The notes below the pieces were generated by a model. The model was not told where the DNA came from. It did no database searches and saw only the letters and a list, made by a program, of their open reading frames with translations. From assembly GCA_963817075.1 (NCBI GenBank), contig CAWFMT010000007.1, positions 248,001-312,000 of the forward strand: a DNA stretch of 64,000 bases, read 5' to 3'. A program made the position numbers and the translations under genes. This document shows, one piece after another, positions 45,024-53,046 of the stretch. Each line of letters opens with the position of its first letter. Position 1 is the first letter of the stretch. This DNA comes from DASPKM01 sp963817075. Its GTDB lineage: Bacteria; Bacteroidota; Bacteroidia; Chitinophagales; Chitinophagaceae.

Positions 45024-45527
45024 ATGAAAAAGGTAGTTATTCTGGTCTTCCTCCTTTCAGCAAGTTTCATCAGCTTTTCCCAGGCACAATACGAGGTTTC
45101 CAATGATGGAGAAAAAATCCTTAAGGGCATCTTAAGCCGGGAACTGATTTCCAAAGACACTTCCTTCAAATGGTTTGCACAAAACCAGCAGGGTTATTCA
45201 CCAAAGCCAGAAATTGTTGCAGCTTTGAAGAAGAAAGGATATCACTTCATTGTATTCGGTGGAACCTGGTGTGATGATACCAAATTCATTCTCCCAAAAT
45301 TTTATTCCATTATAGACGCGGCTGGAATAAGCGATAAAGAAATCTCTCTGTTTGGAGTTGACCGGAATAAAAAAACTCTCGGCTATCTTTCAGAATCACT
45401 CTCTGTAATAAATGTCCCTACTTTCATCATCCTCAAGGATGGTAAAGAAATAGGAAGAGTTGTTGAATTCGGAAAAACAGGTCAATGGGACAAGGAAATT
45501 GCGGATATCATTGACAAGGATAAGTGA
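45024..45527 (+). CDS. Exported thioredoxin-like protein with a single active-site cysteine
   Basis: Protein of 167 residues with a signal peptide (cleavage about after residue 20). The thioredoxin fold is evident in FIVFGGTWCDDTKFILPKF and in VINVPTFIILKDGKEIGR with the cis-proline. The active site is WCDDT (Cys83, Asp84, Asp85), so the second redox cysteine of CxxC is absent. It may act as a monothiol isomerase, a binding protein, or by another mechanism. The C-terminus (EIADIIDKDK) is short. Its stop directly abuts the convergent MscS gene. Confidence 0.85.
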   Translation: MKKVVILVFLLSASFISFSQAQYEVSNDGEKILKGILSRELISKDTSFKWFAQNQQGYSPKPEIVAALKKKGYHFIVFGGTWCDDTKFILPKFYSIIDAAGISDKEISLFGVDRNKKTLGYLSESLSVINVPTFIILKDGKEIGRVVEFGKTGQWDKEIADIIDKDK

Positions 45528-46622
45528 TCAAGAGGGCGTTAGGTTTACAATAGATATATCACGTGTAGACATTCTGACCTTCATCTTTTCCATTAGTTCA
45601 ATCATGGCCAGGTTGATTTCCTGTCTTATCAGATTAAATTCTTCCTGGCTTCCTGCCACAACAAAATATTCAATTGTAAGCACGAAGCCTTCCTTGCTGA
45701 TATCGGAGAGCAGCAAGGTAAAACTGTCGATATCCTTCTCTCTACTTTTTAATAATTCTTCCAGAGCTTTGATCAATTGTTGAATATCGTTGTATGACGT
45801 TTGAGGATGCAATTCCAAAGTTGTAAATGCTCTTCTATGGGTTCTGAGGCTAAGATTGTCCAGGAAGCTATCCACCATCTGCTTATTGGGAACAGTAACA
45901 AATGTCTTTTCAGAAGTCCTGATCCTTGTACTTCGAAGGCCAATTTTTTCAACCGTCCCTGTTACGGATTGCACTTTCACCAAATCACCCGTTACAAAGG
46001 GTTTATCAAAGAAGATGATAAAGGACGCTATCAGGTTTTCAAGACTTTCCCTGGTTGCTAGTGCAATGGCTGCCGTTGCAATACTGATGCCTGTTACGAG
46101 TGAACTTATAGCAAAATTGAAAGCAAGTTTCAGGATCAATAAAACTCCAATAATTACAATTACTACTTTAAAAAAATCTTTGAAGAAAATGATAAGTTGA
46201 TTATCGCTTTGGTCAGGAGTGAGGTCTGCTCTCCTCTCAAGGATCATTGCTATAAAATCAATTATCCTCAAAAGCAACCATATAAAAGAGAGCAGAAGGA
46301 TTATTATTGATACCACTTCAATGACCCTGTGGAAGGAAACCTTGTAGATATCAAATTTCAAGACATCAGGAAAATTCAGCTTTTCGAGTGCGATCATTGT
46401 TACCAGGATCAATAAAAAGATCTCGAGCGGTTGTACCACCAGGTTGACAAAAGGTTTCTTATCAATTCCCCTTGTGATCTTGTTCACTAGCGGGAATATG
46501 AGGCCAGCAAGATATTTAGAAAGATATCGCTTGAAAATAATTACAATTAGTATAACGCCTGCCACTAACAGATACTGTCTGACAGTGTTGTTTAAGTATA
46601 CCTGGTCAAGAAATTCCTTCAT
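45528..46622 (-). CDS. MscS-family mechanosensitive ion channel
   Basis: Small-conductance mechanosensitive channel of 364 residues that releases solutes on osmotic downshock. Several TM helices occur in about residues 15-205. The pore-lining helix is FNFAISSLVTGISIATAAIA followed by LATRESLENLIASFIIFFDK, where the Ala/Gly pattern fits TM3. The beta domain contains PFVTGDLVKVQSVTGTVEKI and GLRSTRIRTSEKTFVTVPNK. The C-terminal domain ends with TRDISIVNLTPS. It abuts the thioredoxin-like gene tail-to-tail with no free base. Confidence 0.93.
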   Translation of the reverse strand: MKEFLDQVYLNNTVRQYLLVAGVILIVIIFKRYLSKYLAGLIFPLVNKITRGIDKKPFVNLVVQPLEIFLLILVTMIALEKLNFPDVLKFDIYKVSFHRVIEVVSIIILLLSFIWLLLRIIDFIAMILERRADLTPDQSDNQLIIFFKDFFKVVIVIIGVLLILKLAFNFAISSLVTGISIATAAIALATRESLENLIASFIIFFDKPFVTGDLVKVQSVTGTVEKIGLRSTRIRTSEKTFVTVPNKQMVDSFLDNLSLRTHRRAFTTLELHPQTSYNDIQQLIKALEELLKSREKDIDSFTLLLSDISKEGFVLTIEYFVVAGSQEEFNLIRQEINLAMIELMEKMKVRMSTRDISIVNLTPS

Positions 46623-46690
46623 GCTCTGAACTTAGTCGGCAAAAGTACAATGAACGATTTTGATTTAGTTCGAGATTACAAATGTGAGCT

Positions 46691-46821
46691 GAGGTCGGAA
46701 GTCGGAAGTCAGAAGTTGAAGAAGTAAGAGCTATCCTTGCGAAACTTTGCGCCTTAGCGTCCTGGCGGTAAAGTTTATCACAACACTCGATTCACGATTC
46801 ACGACTCACGTCTCACGGAAA
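46691..46821 (+). repeat. Two 7-nt-phased tracts flanking a CGCAAAG-type repeat (E)
   Basis: 46691-46726: heptads gaggtcg, gaagtcg, gaagtca, gaagttg. 46735-46777: right-arm copy of the CGCAAAG family (ccttgcgaaactttgcgcct then tagcgtcctggcggtaaa). 46787-46821: heptads ctcgatt, cacgatt, cacgact, cacgtct, cacggaa. The whole 200-nt gap between the MscS start and the next gene is thus repeat DNA. Confidence 0.75.
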
Positions 46822-46823
46822 AT

Positions 46824-47639
46824 TCAGGGAGTTGATCTAATAGAATAAACTTGCAATCTTCCACCGAGTAGAATATAAATCTTTTGTTGGGTAATGCGAA
46901 TCCTGGTAGCATTTTGAAATGCAGAAGGCATGGTTACTTCCTGAAGATCCAGCGTTCCCGGCTGGTATTTCATCAGCCCCTTACCCATTCTGCCATAAAG
47001 AGATTTAGAAGCAACGGTGAAATCCCTCCACCCTTTCAACGGCAAATTATTTTTTAGGGATCCATAGTAATCGAAGATATAAACTCCTTTTGCAGGGTCA
47101 TAGAGGTACACCAATCCATCCTGATCATTTATAAATTCAGGTGAGGGCAATGAATCAAATAAAAGCCTGAAATCATTTGTCTGGTCAACCACTTTTCCTT
47201 CCTCACTGATCTTCTTCAATTTTCCGTCCTGTTCATCAAACACCCAGATATTGTTGTCGTAGGCCAGTCCAACCGCCTTTACCTGAAACATATTTTGCTT
47301 GCGCAGATCCAATGAATTTCTAACACTTAAGAAACGGTCCAATGATAATACTGTTCCAAAATCCTTGTAATAAAGTAGAATTTTAAGAGGATTGGTTACA
47401 TCAATTGAGTACAACTGTCCATATCCCCGCACAGCATTGAATACAGCAACGGAATCACCATTGGCGTCTAATTTTTTCAATTGCCCATTTCTGCTAAGGA
47501 TATAGATGTTCCCCAGGTTGTCAACTGAAAAATCCACTATCTCATAATTAAACTCTCTCTCAAACCTGAAAACAGAATCTACCTGGGCAGTAACACTCAG
47601 GGTGCTTATAAAAAATACAAAGGTGAGTAGTCTTTTCAT
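46824..47639 (-). CDS. Exported propeller-like hypothetical protein
   Basis: Protein of 271 residues with a signal peptide ending TLSVTAQ. The remainder looks like a small beta-propeller: repeated motifs include NLGNIYILSRNGQLKKLDAN, NNIWVFDEQDGKLKKISEEG and DQDGLVYLYDPAKGVYIFDY. No catalytic residues are recognised. Its ATG overlaps the lpxH stop in ATGA, so it is translated with lpxH in one operon. This hints at an envelope role, possibly lipid A or outer-membrane related, but that is inference. Confidence 0.75.
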   Translation of the reverse strand: MKRLLTFVFFISTLSVTAQVDSVFRFEREFNYEIVDFSVDNLGNIYILSRNGQLKKLDANGDSVAVFNAVRGYGQLYSIDVTNPLKILLYYKDFGTVLSLDRFLSVRNSLDLRKQNMFQVKAVGLAYDNNIWVFDEQDGKLKKISEEGKVVDQTNDFRLLFDSLPSPEFINDQDGLVYLYDPAKGVYIFDYYGSLKNNLPLKGWRDFTVASKSLYGRMGKGLMKYQPGTLDLQEVTMPSAFQNATRIRITQQKIYILLGGRLQVYSIRSTP

Positions 47640-48424
47640 CCTTTTCTTATGATCATAGATTCCTTTTCCTTAAACGGGGTTGTCAGCAATAGATTGCTTC
47701 CGTCAAAAACGGCATAAGTGAAGTATGTTATCCAATCTCCCAGATTGATATATCTGCTTTCTCCATTCAATCTGAAATCGATAGGCAGGTGTCGGTGTCC
47801 AAAGATCAGGTAATCGTAATATTCTCTTTCCAGGACTTCCTTTGAATAAATTATTAGCCATTCCTTTTCTTCTCCCAGGAAAATTTCTTCATGCTTCCCC
47901 GTTGCTTCACGACTGCGTTTGCTGGAAAAATTTGCGAGTCCCATTCCAATATATGGCGGCAGGATCCCAAACAACCACTTACATACAGGATTTCTGAAAA
48001 GTTTTTTCATGGCTTTATAGCCATGATCTCCCGGACCAAGTCCATCACCATGGGCGACCAGAAATTTCTTTCCATTGAATTGGAACTCATTCGGACCGAA
48101 ATAAACTTTGATGTTAAGTTCCTTCTGGAAATAATCCTTCATCCACATATCATGATTTCCAACAAAAAAATGGATTGGAATACCGGCATCGGTGATCTCT
48201 GCAAGCTTGCCCATTAATCTTACATGGCCTTTTGGAACCACCTTTCGGTATTCATACCAAAAATCAAACATATCACCCACGATAAAAATCTCGGCAGCAT
48301 CCTGCTGAATCTTATCCAAAAAATCCACTATGATTTTCTCTCGCTTAAGACTGGATTCAAATTCCGGGGCGCCCAGGTGAAAATCTGAAAGGAAGTATAT
48401 TTTTTTGCCTTCAGGCAGTTGCAT
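47636..48424 (-). CDS. lpxH: UDP-2,3-diacylglucosamine diphosphatase (LpxH-type)
   Basis: Calcineurin-like phosphoesterase of 262 residues that cleaves UDP-2,3-diacylglucosamine to lipid X in lipid A synthesis. The dimetal motifs are complete: FLSDFHLGAP, FIVGDMFDFWYEY, FVGNHDMWM, VAHGDGLGPGD and FGHRHLPIDF. The middle holds KWLFGILPPYIGMGLANFSS, an insertion typical of Bacteroidota LpxH-like enzymes. It is followed with a 4-nt overlap by the propeller-like gene and preceded by lutC. Confidence 0.9.
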   Translation of the reverse strand: MQLPEGKKIYFLSDFHLGAPEFESSLKREKIIVDFLDKIQQDAAEIFIVGDMFDFWYEYRKVVPKGHVRLMGKLAEITDAGIPIHFFVGNHDMWMKDYFQKELNIKVYFGPNEFQFNGKKFLVAHGDGLGPGDHGYKAMKKLFRNPVCKWLFGILPPYIGMGLANFSSKRSREATGKHEEIFLGEEKEWLIIYSKEVLEREYYDYLIFGHRHLPIDFRLNGESRYINLGDWITYFTYAVFDGSNLLLTTPFKEKESMIIRKG

Positions 48425-48458
48425 TGGTGGGCATTTTCATTTCGAATTCAAATTATTC

Positions 48459-48515
48459 ACAAGAAGCACAAAGAAGTTCTTGTGAATCTTTGCGTCCTTC
48501 CGTCTTTGGTTAAAC
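48459..48515 (+). repeat. CGCAAAG-type repeat (F), overlapping the lutC stop
   Basis: Reads cacaagaagcacaaagaagt then tcttgtgaatctttgcgtcc and ttccgtctttggttaaa. The last part matches the right arm of the family, and its final ttaaa includes the complement of the lutC stop codon (48510-48512). The repeat has inserted up to the coding end. Confidence 0.55.
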
Positions 48516-49151
48516 ACTATCATCAACAAGGAAACAATAAACTTCTTTAGGTCCGTGTACACCTACAACCAGGGTTTTTTCTATATCTGCCGTTCTACTT
48601 GGACCAGTTGCAAAGGTTATGAAGGAAGGAAACTTATTTCCGTATTTATTTTTCATCAGTTGAAGTGCGTCCTTTACATCATACACCATTTGGCTGGAGG
48701 ATGCTATGCAGATATGGATGGGTGCATACACACTAACTGTTCGTCCGCTTTCCTGTGCGGTTGACATCATGATGGATCCGGTTCTTGCTACAAGAGCTTC
48801 GCAGGTTGTTATTGCTGCCTCACAATCTGCTAGTGGTGAATCGCAGAAATTGTCAAACATATTTTTTTGAAGCATTGCTTTCAACGCAGGTTCATGGCAA
48901 ATGATCTTTGACCATTTTTGGGTAGAGGCCAGTAAATTCAACTGGGCTGCAAGTTCTGCCTGATTCAAACAATAGATGAATCGACCGAGTAGGCTATTAA
49001 AATGCTGGGCGAATTCTACTTCCAGTGGTTGTTCAGGAGCATGAAAAATATTGCTGTTTCCCTCTGCCTGTGGAAATGGCAAAGGCGTTGATTCGCTCAA
49101 CGCCTGCCTTATTTTTTTCAGAATATTTTCTTTCGCGGGTGAAATATTCAT
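48510..49151 (-). CDS. LUD domain protein (LutC/YkgG family)
   Basis: Protein of 213 residues of the LUD family, whose LutC member supports lactate oxidation with LutA and LutB. Landmarks: KENILKKIRQALSE at the start, AITTCEALVARTGSIMMST in the middle and FITFATGPSRTADIEKTLVV followed by GVHGPKEVYCFLVD at the end. No lutA or lutB is nearby. Standing alone directly after ftsH (14 nt gap), it is more likely a housekeeping LUD protein of unknown role than part of a lactate system. Confidence 0.88.
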   Translation of the reverse strand: MNISPAKENILKKIRQALSESTPLPFPQAEGNSNIFHAPEQPLEVEFAQHFNSLLGRFIYCLNQAELAAQLNLLASTQKWSKIICHEPALKAMLQKNMFDNFCDSPLADCEAAITTCEALVARTGSIMMSTAQESGRTVSVYAPIHICIASSSQMVYDVKDALQLMKNKYGNKFPSFITFATGPSRTADIEKTLVVGVHGPKEVYCFLVDDSV

Positions 49152-49165
49152 GAGCGTAATTAGTA

Positions 49166-51250
49166 TTACACGGGTTTCACCTGTTCGTCAGTTGGGACCG
49201 GACTCCCTTCGGATCCATTATCCAATGGGTGGGCCGGATGCAATGGTGGATTATCGTGAACAACATCTGCTGGTTTCTTTTCTTCATACGGTCTTTTGCC
49301 GATCAGGTTCTCTACATCACTCTGGAAAAGAACTTCCTTGATGAGAAGCGCCTCTGCAAGTTTTTCCACCTTATCTTTTTTCTCATTAAGAAGACCCTTT
49401 GTAAACACGTATGCTTCATCAATCAGCTTCCTTACTTCCTCATCAATCATTTTAGATGTTTCCTCTGAGTAAGGTTTGGTAAATGATTGTTCAGCAGAAG
49501 GATCAAAGAAGCTCACGTTACCAACCTTATCGTTCATTCCGTAAACAGTAACCATCGCATAAGCCATCCTGGTAATTTGTTGCAGATCGTTCTGTGCGCC
49601 GGTAGAGATCTTATGGAAGAAAATATCCTCGCTGGCTCTTCCACCAAGCGTCATACATATCTGGTGAAATAACTGGTCTGTATTATACAGATACTGTTCC
49701 TTAGGTGTATACTGCGCGTATCCAAGTGCAGCAACTCCTCTTGGAACGATCGTCACTTTCAACAATGGATATGCGTGCTCCAGGTACCAACCGCAAATGG
49801 CGTGTCCTGCTTCATGATAAGCGATGATTCTTTTTTCATCTGGCGAAATGATCTTGCTCTTTTTCTCCAACCCGCCAATTACACGGTCGATGGCATCCTG
49901 GAAATCTTCCATTTCAACTCCCGCTTTTCCTTTCCTCGCGGCTATCAAAGCTGCTTCGTTACAAACATTGGCAATATCAGCTCCGGCAAATCCGGGTGTT
50001 TGTTCTGCCAGTTTGCGAATATCAACCCGATCAGAGATTTTGATCGGCTTCAAATGCACTTTAAAAATTGCCTCGCGACCTTTCATATCAGGCTTGTCTA
50101 TTGATATCTGCCTGTCGAACCTTCCTGGTCGCAACAATGCTGTATCCAGCACGTCTGGCCTATTGGTTGCTGCCAGAACAATGATTCCGCTCTCTCCACT
50201 AAATCCATCCATCTCAACCAGTAACTGATTAAGCGTGCTCTCACGTTCATCATTGCTCATGATGGCGTTCTTTCCTCTTGCTCTTCCAATCGCGTCTATC
50301 TCATCAATAAAGATGATACAGGGAGCTTTCTCCCTGGCCTGTTTGAAAAGATCTCTTACACGGCTTGCACCAACTCCCACAAAAAGTTCAACAAAATCAG
50401 AACCACTCATACTAAAGAAAGGCACTTGTGCTTCTCCGGCCATTGCTTTCGCAAGAAGAGTTTTACCTGTTCCTGGAGGACCAACTAAAAGAGCGCCTTT
50501 TGGAATTTTTCCTCCAAGGGAAGTATATTTTTTAGGGTTTTTCAGGAAGTCAACAATTTCCATCACTTCAACTTTCGCTTCATCCAATCCAGCAACATCA
50601 TTGAAGGTGATACTAACTTTTGTTCCTTTATCGAACAGTGTAGCTCTTGACTTACCGATATTAAAAATGCCTCCAGGTCCGCCACTTCCACCGCCAGCTC
50701 CACCCATCTTACGCATGAGCATGATCCAGATCAGCACAATGATCAGAAGCGGTATTAAAAAGTTCAAAACAGGGGCAAACCATTCGCCTTCAGTTTCAAC
50801 AATCTTGTTTACTTCAGGAAGCTGAGGATTCTTTTCATAGAATTTCTGAATCTCACTTGAGAAGACCTCAGGCTTTTCAACTGCAAATTGAAAATGCGGT
50901 CCCTTATCTGTTGCATTCGGCCAGCCCTTGGCAAGTTTGTCGCGATATTCCGGCTTATTGACTGCACCAGGTTTTAGATAAACTCTGACAAGGTTTTTGT
51001 TAGTAATGACTATTATCTTATCAACATCTTCCTTCAGGAGCATCTCTTTGTAATCATTCAATGAGATTTTTTTTGCATCCGCAGAAAAAGGACTGAAGAA
51101 ATTTATGCTGACGAGAATAGCAGCGATTATACCCCATACCCAATAAATATTGAATTTAGGCCCGCGACGTGGAGTCTCACCATCTTCCCGCTGCGGCTTA
51201 TTCCTGTAACGGGGAAAATTATCATTTGGTTTTAAATCATCCTGTGGCAT
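49166..51250 (-). CDS. ftsH: ATP-dependent zinc metalloprotease FtsH
   Basis: Membrane AAA+ protease of 694 residues that degrades misfolded membrane proteins and regulators. TM helices at about 35-52 and 158-180 flank the periplasmic domain. The ATPase has Walker A GPPGTGKT at 257-264, Walker B IIFIDEIDAIGRARG and the pore and SRH motifs (DALLRPGRFDR-type). The zinc site HEAGH is at 479-483. A long basic N-terminal arm and a proline-rich C-terminal tail (PPLHPAHPLDNG) are seen. It lies between rsfS and lutC in an order I recognise from Bacteroidota. Confidence 0.97.
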   Translation of the reverse strand: MPQDDLKPNDNFPRYRNKPQREDGETPRRGPKFNIYWVWGIIAAILVSINFFSPFSADAKKISLNDYKEMLLKEDVDKIIVITNKNLVRVYLKPGAVNKPEYRDKLAKGWPNATDKGPHFQFAVEKPEVFSSEIQKFYEKNPQLPEVNKIVETEGEWFAPVLNFLIPLLIIVLIWIMLMRKMGGAGGGSGGPGGIFNIGKSRATLFDKGTKVSITFNDVAGLDEAKVEVMEIVDFLKNPKKYTSLGGKIPKGALLVGPPGTGKTLLAKAMAGEAQVPFFSMSGSDFVELFVGVGASRVRDLFKQAREKAPCIIFIDEIDAIGRARGKNAIMSNDERESTLNQLLVEMDGFSGESGIIVLAATNRPDVLDTALLRPGRFDRQISIDKPDMKGREAIFKVHLKPIKISDRVDIRKLAEQTPGFAGADIANVCNEAALIAARKGKAGVEMEDFQDAIDRVIGGLEKKSKIISPDEKRIIAYHEAGHAICGWYLEHAYPLLKVTIVPRGVAALGYAQYTPKEQYLYNTDQLFHQICMTLGGRASEDIFFHKISTGAQNDLQQITRMAYAMVTVYGMNDKVGNVSFFDPSAEQSFTKPYSEETSKMIDEEVRKLIDEAYVFTKGLLNEKKDKVEKLAEALLIKEVLFQSDVENLIGKRPYEEKKPADVVHDNPPLHPAHPLDNGSEGSPVPTDEQVKPV

Positions 51251-51308
51251 CTGTGTTATTCCTCAAAAGTTTTAAATGAAAGGATATACTCCTTCCTGGC
51301 ATTACTCA

Positions 51309-51710
51309 TTAATTGTGCTCATCCAGAGCGGCATCACTCCACATCTCTTCCAGTTTATAGAACTTCCTGGACTCAGGAAGCATAACATGTACTACAATGT
51401 TTACATAGTCGATCAAAACCCACTGCAAGGCATGTATACCTTCGTGTTTATAGGGTTTCTCCTCACAGGCATCTTCTACATGGGCTTCTACATAATCAGC
51501 AATAGCCTTGACCTGGGTACTGCTGCCGGCTTCGCAGATTATGAAAAAGTCAGCCACAGCCTCTGGAATCTTTCTAAGGTCAAGGGATACAATGTTAGTA
51601 CCCTTTTTCTCCTGTATCGCGTGGATTATTGCTTTAAATATTCTAGAATTCTTTGTTAACCTTCCTACACCTGAACGTTTACGGGTAGCTAACATGCTCA
51701 ATTGTTCCAA
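51309..51710 (-). CDS. rsfS: Ribosomal silencing factor RsfS
   Basis: Binds ribosomal protein uL14 and blocks subunit joining when nutrients are scarce. The protein has 133 residues, with the RsfS core from about 25 to 125: IFKAIIHAIQEKKGTNIVSL, DFFIICEAGSSTQVKAIADY and WVLIDYVNIVVHVMLPESRK followed by FYKLEEMWSD. The N-terminal 20 residues are basic, and a later ATG at residue 6 is possible. It is first in the rsfS-ftsH-lutC block and divergent from birA. Confidence 0.94.
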   Translation of the reverse strand: MEQLSMLATRKRSGVGRLTKNSRIFKAIIHAIQEKKGTNIVSLDLRKIPEAVADFFIICEAGSSTQVKAIADYVEAHVEDACEEKPYKHEGIHALQWVLIDYVNIVVHVMLPESRKFYKLEEMWSDAALDEHN

Positions 51711-51854
51711 TAATCAATAAATTTTTTGTGAATAATTAATTGCAGACAGGTAGGTTGGGTTATATGATCAGGAAGTACCAGCAAATTATTACCATCGCAG
51801 CTTGTGTGGGCTCCTTGTTTTACTTGTCCGGTACATATCATTTACAGCCTGATC

Positions 51855-51862
51855 TATATTTG
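51855..51862 (+). promoter_or_regulatory. Possible -7 box (TATATTTG) upstream of birA
   Basis: TATATTTG matches TAnnTTTG, 51 nt before the GTG start chosen for birA. If used, it rules out the longer N-terminus. The nearest TTG upstream is 28 nt away, a poor -33 spacing. Confidence 0.35.
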
Positions 51863-51913
51863 TTCAAAAATAAGAATCTTTTGCCACTTGACTCAGTAAA
51901 CGGCCCAATAGGC

Positions 51914-52639
51914 GTGCCCTTCATTGAATTAGACAAGGTTGACAGCACCAACAACTATGCCATGGGACAGGTACATGAAGGATTGGCAAGTCATGGCCAG
52001 ACCTACTTCGCTCACCAGCAATTTGCAGGAAAGGGCCAACGGGGTAAGGAATGGATCTCCGATCCTGGCGAAAATATTATCATGAGCGTAGTAATTCATC
52101 CAAGCTACCCCAACAATTCACAACCATTTCTTCTCAGTGCCCTGGTATCCCTTTCCTGCCTCGACTTGTTAAAAAGCAAAGCATCTGATTTCTTTACAAT
52201 CAAATGGCCCAACGACCTCTATTGGGGTGACAGAAAGACAGGAGGAATTCTGATTGAAAATATCTATCGGGCATCCCTATGGCAAAACGCGATTGTTGGG
52301 ATTGGAATCAATGTAAACCAAATGGATTTCCCTCGCACCAATTTGAATGCTACTTCACTTAAGCAAATCACGGGTTCTACCTGGGACCCTCTTGATCTGT
52401 CGAAGGAATTATGCAAGAAGCTTGATGCGAGATACAATAGTAGCAAAGGCCTAAATCCTGTCAAATTAATTGAAGAATACAATCGATCACTTTTCAGGAA
52501 AGATGAAATCGTTCGTCTTCGAAAAGGAAACATAGTTTTTGAAACGAGAATTGTAAGAGTGAATACTTCTGGTCAATTGATCACCCGGGATTCAATAGAG
52601 AGGGTTTTTGAATTTGGAGAGGTGGATTGGATACTTTGA
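51914..52639 (+). CDS. birA: Biotin--[acetyl-CoA-carboxylase] ligase
   Basis: Attaches biotin to the biotin carboxyl carrier protein. Motifs are HQQFAGKGQRGKEWISDPGE (biotinyl-AMP loop GRGRxG type), FFTIKWPNDLYWGDRKTGGI (catalytic lysine region KWPND) and IVGIGINVNQ. There is no DNA-binding domain, as in other class I ligases of this phylum. The frame is open up to 51740, but the extra 58 residues look non-native, and a -7 box lies within them. I chose GTG at 51914 (VPFIELDKVDSTNNY), giving 241 residues. A TTG at about 51887 is possible. Confidence 0.88.
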   Translation: MPFIELDKVDSTNNYAMGQVHEGLASHGQTYFAHQQFAGKGQRGKEWISDPGENIIMSVVIHPSYPNNSQPFLLSALVSLSCLDLLKSKASDFFTIKWPNDLYWGDRKTGGILIENIYRASLWQNAIVGIGINVNQMDFPRTNLNATSLKQITGSTWDPLDLSKELCKKLDARYNSSKGLNPVKLIEEYNRSLFRKDEIVRLRKGNIVFETRIVRVNTSGQLITRDSIERVFEFGEVDWIL

Positions 52640-52655
52640 TATTATCAGGGATCTG

Positions 52656-52946
52656 TTATCTCTCTTCCTCCGCCTGCCTCGCCTCTTTTTCAAACCTGTT
52701 TTGATAATAGCCATGACGTAGTGATTCCACCAGGTATTTCCAAAGGAAGGGTATAAAACCATGCTCCTGGTACTGACGCACATGGCAAAGTTCATGCTTC
52801 ATCAAGCGTTTGTTTGAGAGAAATTCTTCCCTTGGTATATTATATAAATGAACTGTAGTACCAAATACGATTGCTGCGCCTTTCGATTTCAATTTCCAGG
52901 CAGCCACCCTGGCAAATATTGAATTCTCGCGAATTTTATAATTCAC
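52656..52946 (-). CDS. Small zincin-like protein (HELCH motif), 96 aa
   Basis: Protein of 96 residues with a perfect zinc-peptidase pattern HELCHVRQYQEHG (about 51-63) followed by a hydrophobic stretch (FIPFLWKYLVESL) and a possible third ligand Glu in RFEKEARQAEEE. It resembles the catalytic core of DUF4157/M48-like gluzincins, but lacks any other domain, signal peptide or clear TM helix. The length is complete. Converges on birA. Activity is inferred from the motif only. Confidence 0.72.
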   Translation of the reverse strand: MNYKIRENSIFARVAAWKLKSKGAAIVFGTTVHLYNIPREEFLSNKRLMKHELCHVRQYQEHGFIPFLWKYLVESLRHGYYQNRFEKEARQAEEER

Positions 52947-52964
52947 ATCCTAAATATTAAAAAG

Positions 52965-53038
52965 ATTAACCACCGAGACGCAAAGTTACGCGAGGACACT
53001 TAGCATATCTTGGCGCCTTCGTTCTTTTGCAGTTAAAA
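52965..53038. repeat. CGCAAAG-type hairpin repeat, full copy (G)
   Basis: Left part attaaccaccgagacgcaaa, centre gttacgcgaggacacttagc, right part tggcgccttcgttcttttgc then agttaaaa. It is an imperfect inverted repeat of the same family as 44283-44362. It fills the gap between the zincin gene and the DUF5777 gene. Confidence 0.65.
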
Positions 53039-53046
53039 CTTAAGAA

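Noticed and set aside
48510..49151. Lactate utilisation operon (lutABC)
   Set aside because: Only the LutC-like protein is present, placed in the rsfS-ftsH block, and lutA and lutB are missing.
51740..51913. N-terminal hydrophobic extension of BirA as a membrane anchor
   Set aside because: The ligase is normally cytosolic, the extension has no family support, and a -7 promoter box lies inside it.
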